The translations under genes were made by a program, and so were the position numbers. Below are positions 53,390-60,649 of a stretch of 64,000 nt of DNA, piece after piece. Source of the DNA: VAZQ01 sp035693615. GTDB lineage: Bacteria > Pseudomonadota > Alphaproteobacteria > Rhizobiales > Xanthobacteraceae. The DNA is taken from contig DASSGH010000159.1 in the NCBI GenBank assembly GCA_035693615.1, positions 31,412 to 95,411 on the forward strand, in the 5' to 3' direction. Numbering within the stretch: position 1 is the stretch's first letter; every line of letters begins with the position of its first letter. The notes below the pieces were generated by a model, which ran no database searches, was not told the DNA's origin, and saw nothing but the letters and a program-made list of their open reading frames with translations.

Positions 53390-53891
53390 CTTGCCGCTCT
53401 GGTGCGTCAGCGGATCGGCTTGTCGGAGCCAATGCCACATCGTCAGTGGAACGTGGCGTCCGCAGGTATTGCGCCGCCCGAGCGCAGTTTTGCACCGCCC
53501 CAAGAGCATTCAACGTCGTGGCATTGGTGCAGTATTCGCGCCACTCTCGATTCTCGGGCTTGTCGCTTTCCTGCGCTAGGTCCAGCACGCAGCGTTCCTT
53601 GTCGCGGCACAGTGTGCAGAGTCCCTGGAGCTCGCGGAACAGCAACGGGTCGTCGCTTGCGAGCTCGTCCCGATCGACTTGCAACGCGGCCATCCGGCGA
53701 AACAAGAGGCTGGCATCATAGAAGGCTCGCGGTAAGTCGAGTACTCGGTCGCACGCACTGCGATCCTCTGCGACATTGCTATGCTGAGCAGCAATGACGC
53801 GGCTATGCTTGCTCGAGGTGATTGCTCGGGTGTAACGCCCACACCACGCGAGAATGGATGCAATCAACGAGGAGCGATGCCCTGCTCGCAT
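53379..53891 (-). CDS. DUF6455-like cysteine-motif protein, paralogue 3
   Basis: A 170-residue soluble protein. The shared module runs ASLLFRRMAALQVDRDELASDDP, LFRELQGLCTLCRDKERCVLDL and WREYCTNATTLNALGAV (about 65-140), again C-x2-C-x5-C plus YC. The N- and C-terminal parts are not conserved with the other copies. GGAGG lies seven bases before ATG 53891, and an FNR/FixK palindrome 57-70 bp upstream. The gene end overlaps the frdD end by 11 bases on the opposite strand. Function unknown. Confidence 0.75.
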   Translation of the reverse strand: MRAGHRSSLIASILAWCGRYTRAITSSKHSRVIAAQHSNVAEDRSACDRVLDLPRAFYDASLLFRRMAALQVDRDELASDDPLLFRELQGLCTLCRDKERCVLDLAQESDKPENREWREYCTNATTLNALGAVQNCARAAQYLRTPRSTDDVALAPTSRSADAPERQVKP

Positions 53892-53947
53892 TGTTAACCT
53901 CCATGGCGCGCGGGTTGAACGATACTGCGCTCACTAGCCTCAATTCA

Positions 53948-53961
53948 TTGATTTAGATCAA
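53948..53961. promoter_or_regulatory. FNR/FixK-type operator between divergent DUF6455-like and cytochrome genes
   Basis: TTGATTTAGATCAA, a perfect TTGAT-N4-ATCAA palindrome, 57-70 bp from the leftward start at 53891 and 74-87 bp from the rightward start at 54035. Confidence 0.83.
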
Positions 53962-54034
53962 ATCCCGAGTGCGGGCGCGCAGGCAAAATGTTATCCTATT
54001 CTAGATTTTGGTCGTCTTGATGGGGGCAATATCA

Positions 54035-54784
54035 ATGATCTCGCTACGCGACCTGCCGTTGACGCTACGCGTCCTGTTCAGCAGCTTTCTGATTGTGATG
54101 GGCATCGGCTATCTGATGGCGCTGTCCTACTTGTTCTTGGTTGACGTCGAGCCGCATCAAAAGGCCGGCGAAGGAGTGGTGCAGGGGATCAGCGAAAAAT
54201 ATCATGGGTCGACCAGCGGCACTCGATTGGAGGCAGCGCTGACGGGCACCATGGCCGACAAGCTGACCGCTGACGAGCGCGACCAGATTTTGCAGTGGGT
54301 GCGCGCCGGCGCAAAGGCCGACGGCTATGCGAAAATCGAACCCATCCTCACACAAAAATGCGCAGTGTGTCACAGTTCCCAGTCTGGCATGCCGATTTTG
54401 CCTCTCACCAGCTTCGAAGACGTACAGAAGGTCACCACACCCGACACAGGGGTGAGCATGCTGCAGCTCGCACGCGTGTCGCACATCCATCTGTTCGGCA
54501 TCAGCATGATTTTCCTTCTGACTGGAGCGATCTTCAGCTTGAGCGTGACGCCCATTTGGTTTCGCGTAACCGTTCTGGTCATCCCTTACTTGGCAATCAT
54601 CATGGACATCGGATCTTGGTGGGCGACCAAATATTACAATCCCGTGTTTGCATACATCGTGCTCATCGGCGGAGCATTCATGGGCTTGGCCATGGCCTGT
54701 CAGATTCTCGTTTCGCTTTGGGATATGTGGATTGCGCCGTTAGCTGCTTCGGCGCGGGCGAGGCGGAAAGAGATGCTTAAGTGA
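54035..54784 (+). CDS. Membrane-anchored monohaem c-type cytochrome
   Basis: A 249-residue membrane protein. One helix (LTLRVLFSSFLIVMGIGYLM, about 7-33) precedes a periplasmic domain of about 110 residues with a haem c site, CAVCHSS near residue 109 (LTQKCAVCHSSQSG). Three more helices follow: HIHLFGISMIFLLTGAIFSL, FRVTVLVIPYLAIIMDIG and VLIGGAFMGLAMACQILVSL. The segment VSHIHLFG has two histidines that could bind a second cofactor. ATG 54035 has GGGGGC eight bases ahead; ATG 54020 is possible. It is driven from an FNR/FixK site. The family is not recognised; a quinol- or cytochrome-linked electron carrier is plausible. Its last 45 bases overlap the convergent dehydrogenase gene. Confidence 0.75.
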   Translation: MISLRDLPLTLRVLFSSFLIVMGIGYLMALSYLFLVDVEPHQKAGEGVVQGISEKYHGSTSGTRLEAALTGTMADKLTADERDQILQWVRAGAKADGYAKIEPILTQKCAVCHSSQSGMPILPLTSFEDVQKVTTPDTGVSMLQLARVSHIHLFGISMIFLLTGAIFSLSVTPIWFRVTVLVIPYLAIIMDIGSWWATKYYNPVFAYIVLIGGAFMGLAMACQILVSLWDMWIAPLAASARARRKEMLK

Positions 54785-57760
54785 AGCCGACCTGGCACGA
54801 ACCTCGCCGTAGCAATTGCTAATGTTCAATCCCTCGCTCGGGCGCGTCAGTTCGTCGAGGAGATAAACGAACGATTCGTAGTCCTCACCGGCAGCGAGAT
54901 TCATGCCAAGCTCGCAGGTGCGATTGCTGCCCAGATAGGCGGTGAACTTGCGTGCACGAACCTCGTCCGCCTCGTCGGCGGTCGCTGAGCGGGTGAGTTC
55001 AGTATGGAGGAAGCCTCGGTCGCCGGCGAAGGCGCAACATCCGGCGGCTGCGGGCGTGATCGCCTGTTCGGCCATTGCTGCCGCGATCGCATGCAACTTC
55101 TTCGCAAGATTAAGGTGATTGATTGAGCAGCTTGGGTGCACAACTGCCGATGCCGCCTTGTGCTCGATTTTGAGCTTCGGCAGCAGCCGGTCGTGCGCCC
55201 AAGCGACGGAATCAAAAATTTTGAGCCGCCCGTGGTACTCGCGGTTTTCCGGAGTCAAACATTCCACGATTTCGCTGGTGATGCCCAGTGAGCAGGAACT
55301 GGCGTCGCAAACGATCGGTAGCCTGCCGCCATCGCTCCAACGCCACAAGCTTTTGGCGATCCGGTTCGCCATTATCACGTTGCCTGCGCGATAGCCCTTG
55401 GAATGCCAGATGGTCGCGCAACAATGGCCGCCGATGTCTTCGGGAAGCCACAGCGGCAGGCCGGCTCGCGCCGAGACAGCGATCATGGCTTCCTGAAGCG
55501 AAGGTTTGCGCCCTCGCCCGGGCATGCGGCCGAAAATGCGGTTGACACATGCAGTGAAGTAGACACCGGCGGCGCCTTGGCGTGACGTTTTCGGCAGCTG
55601 CGCCTTAGCGGCGGCCGGCATGTTCGGCAGCCAGCTAGGGACGAGTTCCTTGCTCACGATGCGGCGCGCGAGAGCGGTCGCCGCTGCGAGTGTGCGGTGG
55701 CCGAGTACTTTTGCGGTCGCATTTCCAACGCCGAGACCGGTACGCGCTGCGCGTTCGACTGTGCCAAATCGTCGTGCCACGCTCGCAGCAATGCGTTCGG
55801 CGCGCGGGCCGTGTTCGAGATGGCGGAAATGTTTCATCAATGCCCCCGTGTTGATGTTCACGGGACAGGCTATTGCGCAGGAACCATCGCCTGCGCACGT
55901 CTGGATGGCATCGTAATCGTATTGGGAGAGAACCTGCGCGGATACACGCGAGTTTACGGACTGCCGCGCCATCTCCCGGCGCAACGCGATCCGCTGGCGC
56001 GGGGTGGTGGTCAAATTGCGGCTGGGGCAGACGGGCTCGCAATAGCCACACTGGATGCAGCGATCGACAGTTTCCTCGATTGCGGGCGACGTCTGCAGGT
56101 TTTTCAGATGACTTTCTGCATCCTCAGTGAGCAAGACACCCGGCGCGAGAATGTTTTTGGGATCGGCGAGGCGTTTCAGCTTCCACATCAAGCCAGTAAG
56201 TTTTCCACCCCACTCGCGCTCCACGTAGGGCGCGACGTTGCGGCCAGTGCCGTGTTCAGCCTTGAGGGAGCCGTCATACTTGCCGACGACCAATTCGACG
56301 ACGTCCTGCATGAACGCGCCATAGTGCGAGATTTCCTTCGGATCGTTGAGAAACGGCGTGATTAGGAAGTGCAGGTTGCCGGCCGAGGCGTGCCCAAAGA
56401 CGATGCCGGCGTAGCCGTGCTTGGCGAACAGCGCTTGCAAATCGAGCGCGCCGTCGGCGAGCCGCTCGGGCGGGAAGCATACGTCTTCGAGAATGAACGA
56501 CGAGCCGGAGGGCCGCGCCCCGCCGACCGATGCCAAGAGTCCGCTGCGCACGTTCCAGACCTGCGCCGCCAAGGCTGGATCTCGGGTGAACTCAGCAGGC
56601 TCAAGCAGCTTCAACCCGGCCAACGTCGCGGCGGCAGTGCGCGCAGCCTCTGCGCGCGCCATCTCACTGGGCGCACGAAACTCGACCAGCAGCCCCGTCG
56701 CATGCTCGGGCAACGTTTTCCAGCGGTGCGGCACCCCCGCTTTGCCTTCCACCGCACGCAGCGAAGCCCTGTCGACCAGTTCGACCGCGCCCGCGCCGTG
56801 GTCGACAAACGGCTTGACCGCCGCGCACGCCGCGTACATATCGGGGAATATCATGAACGAGGTGAGCCGGTATTGATCATCCGGCACAGTGTCAAAAACC
56901 GCCTCGGCGATAAACGTCAGCGTGCCCTCGGAGCCGACGATCAGACGGCGGAAAATCTCGAGCGGCGTGGCGCCGTCGAGGAACGCCTCCATGTGGTAGC
57001 CGGTCGTGTTCTTGATGCTGAACTTTCTGCGCAGCCGCGCCACGAGTTCCGGGTCTGCTTCAATCTCGTGTTTGATTTCCATGAGGCCGGCCGCGAGTGC
57101 CGGCTCGGCGGCCGCAAATTGCTGCTCGGCATCGGGACGAGCGCTGTCAATCAATGTCCCCGAGGGCAGCATGAACGTGAGCGACGACAGCGTCTTGTAG
57201 GAATTCTGTGTCGTGCCGCAGCACATGCCGCTGGAATTGTTAGCGATGACGCCCCCGATGGTGCAAGCGGATGCGCTTGCCGGATCGGGACCGAGGCGAT
57301 AGCCGTGCGCCACGAGCGCGAGGTTGGCACGCGACAGGATAGTGCCGGGACGCGCGCGCAGGCGCCGTCCGCCTGCTTCAACGTTGACGCCTGCCCAATG
57401 CCGCCGCACGTCGACCAAAATGCCGTCGCTCTGTGCTTGGCCGGAGAGGCTCGTCCCGGCGGAACGGAAAGTCACGCTCTCATGGTTTTGTCGCGCATAT
57501 TCGAGCACTTTGCGCACGTCATCCACGGTGCGCGCGATCACCACCACTTTAGGAAAAAGTCGATAAGGACTCGCATCGGTCGCGTAGCGGATAAGGTCGA
57601 TGGGTCGCGTGAGCACGCGGTCGGCGCCAAGGAGCGCCACGAGATCATTGCGCAGTCGCGGGGGCGTCCCAGCCGCGACCCAATCCGGCGCACGGTCACG
57701 CCGCGGGGTCCGAGGTGCCGGCGCGATGGCCCGGACATTTGGGGCGAGCAGTGGGAGCAT
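54740..57760 (-). CDS. dld: FAD-binding and Fe-S D-lactate dehydrogenase (Dld-II type)
   Basis: A 1006-residue fusion. The N-terminal half is a PCMH-type FAD domain (VVVIARTVDDVRKVLEYARQ, SFRSAGTSLSGQ-like TFRSAGTSLSGQAQ near 100, GGVIANNSSGMCCGT near 170) with an FAD-oxidase C domain (FGHASAGNLHFLITP near 460, EHGTGRNVAPYVE near 510). A 4Fe-4S pair follows (CIQCGYCEPVCPSRNLTTTP near 580 and CAGDGSCAIACPVNINTG near 630), then a cysteine-rich domain (GGHCCATIWHSKGY, VHPSCSINH, GCCAFAGDRGF). This layout matches respiratory D-lactate dehydrogenases such as Shewanella Dld-II; D-2-hydroxyglutarate is another possible substrate. It lies 57 bases after lutC in the lactate operon. Confidence 0.88.
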   Translation of the reverse strand: MLPLLAPNVRAIAPAPRTPRRDRAPDWVAAGTPPRLRNDLVALLGADRVLTRPIDLIRYATDASPYRLFPKVVVIARTVDDVRKVLEYARQNHESVTFRSAGTSLSGQAQSDGILVDVRRHWAGVNVEAGGRRLRARPGTILSRANLALVAHGYRLGPDPASASACTIGGVIANNSSGMCCGTTQNSYKTLSSLTFMLPSGTLIDSARPDAEQQFAAAEPALAAGLMEIKHEIEADPELVARLRRKFSIKNTTGYHMEAFLDGATPLEIFRRLIVGSEGTLTFIAEAVFDTVPDDQYRLTSFMIFPDMYAACAAVKPFVDHGAGAVELVDRASLRAVEGKAGVPHRWKTLPEHATGLLVEFRAPSEMARAEAARTAAATLAGLKLLEPAEFTRDPALAAQVWNVRSGLLASVGGARPSGSSFILEDVCFPPERLADGALDLQALFAKHGYAGIVFGHASAGNLHFLITPFLNDPKEISHYGAFMQDVVELVVGKYDGSLKAEHGTGRNVAPYVEREWGGKLTGLMWKLKRLADPKNILAPGVLLTEDAESHLKNLQTSPAIEETVDRCIQCGYCEPVCPSRNLTTTPRQRIALRREMARQSVNSRVSAQVLSQYDYDAIQTCAGDGSCAIACPVNINTGALMKHFRHLEHGPRAERIAASVARRFGTVERAARTGLGVGNATAKVLGHRTLAAATALARRIVSKELVPSWLPNMPAAAKAQLPKTSRQGAAGVYFTACVNRIFGRMPGRGRKPSLQEAMIAVSARAGLPLWLPEDIGGHCCATIWHSKGYRAGNVIMANRIAKSLWRWSDGGRLPIVCDASSCSLGITSEIVECLTPENREYHGRLKIFDSVAWAHDRLLPKLKIEHKAASAVVHPSCSINHLNLAKKLHAIAAAMAEQAITPAAAGCCAFAGDRGFLHTELTRSATADEADEVRARKFTAYLGSNRTCELGMNLAAGEDYESFVYLLDELTRPSEGLNISNCYGEVRARSASLKHLFPPRPRRSS

Positions 57761-57817
57761 GGCGAAATAACCTGGTGATATGGTGATCTCTTTTCGCGGA
57801 ACGGCCGGTTCGGCCCG

Positions 57818-58429
57818 CTAGACGCTGGCGCGATTGTCCGCCGGGCGAGAAACCGGCAGAACCGTCAGACTACGCACACCCTGGGCGCCGTGAATCAAAA
57901 CACCCTCGATGTCGGCAGTTGCAGAAGGACCCGTTACCAGCACCGCATAGCGCGCCGTCTTGAACCGCGGATCGCGATAGACGTGATGCAGATTGCCAAC
58001 GATGTCACCGGGATCGAGAAGCGCGACGAGGTGCTGCGCCAGGTATGCCAGGGCATTCACCCGCAAATCTTGCTCGCTGAGCCAGATCGATCCCGTTTCG
58101 GCGACACCAAAAGCGGCGCGGACGATACCGACATCGACATCGGCCAAATCGGCCGGCTCACAGCCGCTGTTTAGGGCCCGCGTGCCAATGACTTCCGAGC
58201 TTGCCGAGCAGATAACCTGGGCCTCCGGAAATAGCGACCGAATGAAACGATCAGGATTTTCGCCGTTCGGTGGATCGACAAATTTTCCGCCCATTCGCAG
58301 AAGAGCTTCCCGAAATTGCTCGAGGAGCGACCCGGACATCTTTTCGAACACCGGGATTTCCGGAAGCGAGGGAGCCGGCGTGGGCTGGTTCGCGCGCACC
58401 GCTGCGAGAATTGCGTCGCGGCTGGTCAC
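57818..58429 (-). CDS. lutC: Lactate utilization protein C (LUD domain)
   Basis: A 203-residue LutC/LldG/YkgG protein: TSRDAILAAVRANQP at the start, a Pro-rich linker, CSASSEVIGTRAL, DVGIVRAAFGVAETGSIWLSE near 120 and RYAVLVTGPSATADIEGVLIHGAQG near 170. It forms the L-lactate oxidation complex with LutA and LutB. The start is GTG 58429, overlapping the lutB stop (GTGA), so translation is coupled. Confidence 0.9.
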   Translation of the reverse strand: MTSRDAILAAVRANQPTPAPSLPEIPVFEKMSGSLLEQFREALLRMGGKFVDPPNGENPDRFIRSLFPEAQVICSASSEVIGTRALNSGCEPADLADVDVGIVRAAFGVAETGSIWLSEQDLRVNALAYLAQHLVALLDPGDIVGNLHHVYRDPRFKTARYAVLVTGPSATADIEGVLIHGAQGVRSLTVLPVSRPADNRASV

Positions 58430-59802
58430 GGTCGGCCCCTGTGCTCGAGATACCAGCCACGGAAGGTTTGCTGTGGTGCCTCCGGAATTTCGCGCTGGCG
58501 GCCCCACGGATTGAGCCAATTGTAAATAGCGAAGCGTGGGAGATGCTCGATTGCGAGCCCTGCCGCCGAAACGGCGGCGCGATACAGCTTTGGATCGGCA
58601 AGCACCTTGCCGGCGATGCGCATCATTTCTTTCTTCACGAATGGACGCTGGTTGCGTTCGGCGATGATCTGCCGCCATTTGTAGATTTGCTCGTGAATAT
58701 CGATCTTGACCGGGCAGACGTTTGTGCAGCTCCCATTCAGGGTCGAGGCGAATGGGAGATTGCTGTATTTGCGGATGTTGAAGGTTGGATCGATGATCAC
58801 CCCGATCGGACCGGAATAGGTCGCGCCGTAGCTGAGCCCGCCACTCCGGCGGTAGACCGGGCAGGTATTCATGCACGCTCCGCACCGAATGCATTTCAGC
58901 GAATGCCAGAAATCGCGCATGCCGAGGCGCTCTGAGCGTCCATTGTCGACGAGCACGATGTGAAGCTCGCCGCCCTCGCGCGGTGCGCGAAAGTGCGACG
59001 TATACTGGGTGATCGGGGAGCCGAGTGCACTGCGGGACAACAGGCGGATGAACACGCCAAGGTGTTCGATCCTCGGGATCATCTTCTCGATACCGATGGA
59101 CGCGATGTGGAGTTTCGGTACGTTGGCGCTGAGGTCGGCATTGCCCTCATTGGTGCACACCACGAAGCTGCCCGTCTCCGCGACCGCAAAATTTGCGCCG
59201 GTCATGCCGGCCTGGGCTCGCAGAAAATATGGTCGCGTCGTCTGCCGCTGCGTCTCCGCGAGATAATGGATGTCGTCATTTCCCGGTTGCGCCCCGATCG
59301 TTCGGGCAAAGACGTCGGAAACGTCGCCACGCAGCTTGTGCACCGCCGGCACCACGATGTGGCTGGGCGGCTCGTCGTCGAGTTGCTGGATGCGCTCGCC
59401 CAGGTCGGTCTCGATAACCTCGATGCCACGCCGTTCGAGGAACGGACGCATGTCGCATTCCTCGGTGAGCATCGATTTGCTTTTGACGAGCGTCTTGGCG
59501 CCCCGTGTCGAGAGAATGTCATAGACGATCTGGTTGTGCTCAGTCGCGTCGCGGGCCCAATGCACATGGGCGCCGTTCTCCTTCACGCGTGATTCGAATT
59601 CCTCAAGATAATCGGAAAGACGGGCAAGCGTGTGCTCTTTGATCTGGGATGCGAGGGCGCGCAGCTCCTCCCATTCCGGAATGCCGTGCGCCTCGCGATC
59701 GCGCTTGAGCCGTAGATCCCAAAGGCGCCGATCGTGGAATTCTTGGTGCGCCTTGGCTGCGATGAATTGGGAGGCTGCCTCGGCATGATCGATCCGTCTC
59801 AT
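58426..59802 (-). CDS. lutB: Lactate utilization protein B (LutB/LldF)
   Basis: A 458-residue Fe-S protein: LUD-type N-terminal domain (AHVHWARDATEHNQIVYDIL, KSKSMLTEECDMRPFLERRG near 95, GMTGANFAVAETGSFVVCTNEGNADL near 185) and two 4Fe-4S motifs, CIRCGACMNTCPVYRRSGG near 312 and LNGSCTNVCPVKIDI near 362. It passes electrons from L-lactate with LutA and LutC. ATG 59802 overlaps the lutA stop. Normal length for the family. Confidence 0.93.
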   Translation of the reverse strand: MRRIDHAEAASQFIAAKAHQEFHDRRLWDLRLKRDREAHGIPEWEELRALASQIKEHTLARLSDYLEEFESRVKENGAHVHWARDATEHNQIVYDILSTRGAKTLVKSKSMLTEECDMRPFLERRGIEVIETDLGERIQQLDDEPPSHIVVPAVHKLRGDVSDVFARTIGAQPGNDDIHYLAETQRQTTRPYFLRAQAGMTGANFAVAETGSFVVCTNEGNADLSANVPKLHIASIGIEKMIPRIEHLGVFIRLLSRSALGSPITQYTSHFRAPREGGELHIVLVDNGRSERLGMRDFWHSLKCIRCGACMNTCPVYRRSGGLSYGATYSGPIGVIIDPTFNIRKYSNLPFASTLNGSCTNVCPVKIDIHEQIYKWRQIIAERNQRPFVKKEMMRIAGKVLADPKLYRAAVSAAGLAIEHLPRFAIYNWLNPWGRQREIPEAPQQTFRGWYLEHRGRP

Positions 59803-60542
59803 GCGCGGTCTCCATTGAGGATCTGCGCAATATGGATGAAGCGGATATCGAGACCGACCCGCTCGGCGCAGCCCTTTTGATGCATGAGGCAGGACATGTC
59901 GGCGGAAACGATGTATTCGGCGCCCGCGGCGTGGTGATCGGCAACCTTGTCGTAGCCCATCTTGGCGGAAACCGGTTCTTCGAAGACGGAAAAAGTGCCG
60001 CCGAAGCCACAACATTCGTCCGCTCGGCTCGGCCTCACGAACTCTATCCCGCGCACCTTGCTCAGCAGATCGAGCGGCTTGGAGAAGAACGGTTCGTCGA
60101 TTTCGGATGCTTTGGCGGTTCGGAGCTTGCGCAGCGTCGTGCAGCCATTGTGCAGTCCGACCTTGTGCGGAAACTCAGCCCAAGGGAAGGCTTCGACTTT
60201 GAGCACGTCGTGCAAAAACTCGACCAGCTCATAGGTATTGCTCCGCGTCTTGCGCACCTCGGCTGTCTGCGCAATTGCGTCGAGATGTTCCCGCACGTGG
60301 TAGGCGCAGCTGCCTGATGGAGTGACGATGTGATCGAAATCCTTGAAATTCGCGACAAACAATGCCTCCGCCCCGGCAGCATCCTTCTGGCTGCCGCTGT
60401 TCGCCATCATTTGGCCGCAGCAGGTTTGGTCGAGGGGATAGACGACCTCGACCCGCAATCGCTCCAGTAGCTCCAGCGTGGCGATGCCGACCGCGGGAAA
60501 GAAGGCATCGACATAACAGGGAATGAATAATCCCACTCTCAT
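59799..60542 (-). CDS. lutA: Lactate utilization protein A (LutA/LldE)
   Basis: A 247-residue protein with two CCG domains: LFIPCYVDAFFPAVG at the start, DQTCCGQMMANSG near 40, LHNGCTTLRKLRTA near 130 and ADECCGFGGTFSVFEEPVSAKMG near 180. These cysteine-rich segments bind Fe-S or related clusters. It is the first gene of lutABC, 107 bases after the lactate permease gene on the same strand, and overlaps lutB by four bases. Confidence 0.93.
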   Translation of the reverse strand: MRVGLFIPCYVDAFFPAVGIATLELLERLRVEVVYPLDQTCCGQMMANSGSQKDAAGAEALFVANFKDFDHIVTPSGSCAYHVREHLDAIAQTAEVRKTRSNTYELVEFLHDVLKVEAFPWAEFPHKVGLHNGCTTLRKLRTAKASEIDEPFFSKPLDLLSKVRGIEFVRPSRADECCGFGGTFSVFEEPVSAKMGYDKVADHHAAGAEYIVSADMSCLMHQKGCAERVGLDIRFIHIAQILNGDRA

Positions 60543-60649
60543 GATCGATGCTCTTCAAGCCAATCTCACGTCAGAACAGCTTGCCCGAGCTGGTGCGGGG
60601 CCCACACTCTCCATAAAGGCCCGAACGCAGCCGCTGTGCCCGTGCGCCG

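Noticed and set aside
56369..57778. A 469-codon open frame on the plus strand
   Set aside because: It lies entirely opposite the D-lactate dehydrogenase gene; its translation is rich in Arg, Gly and His with no family motifs, as expected from the mirror of a GC-rich gene.
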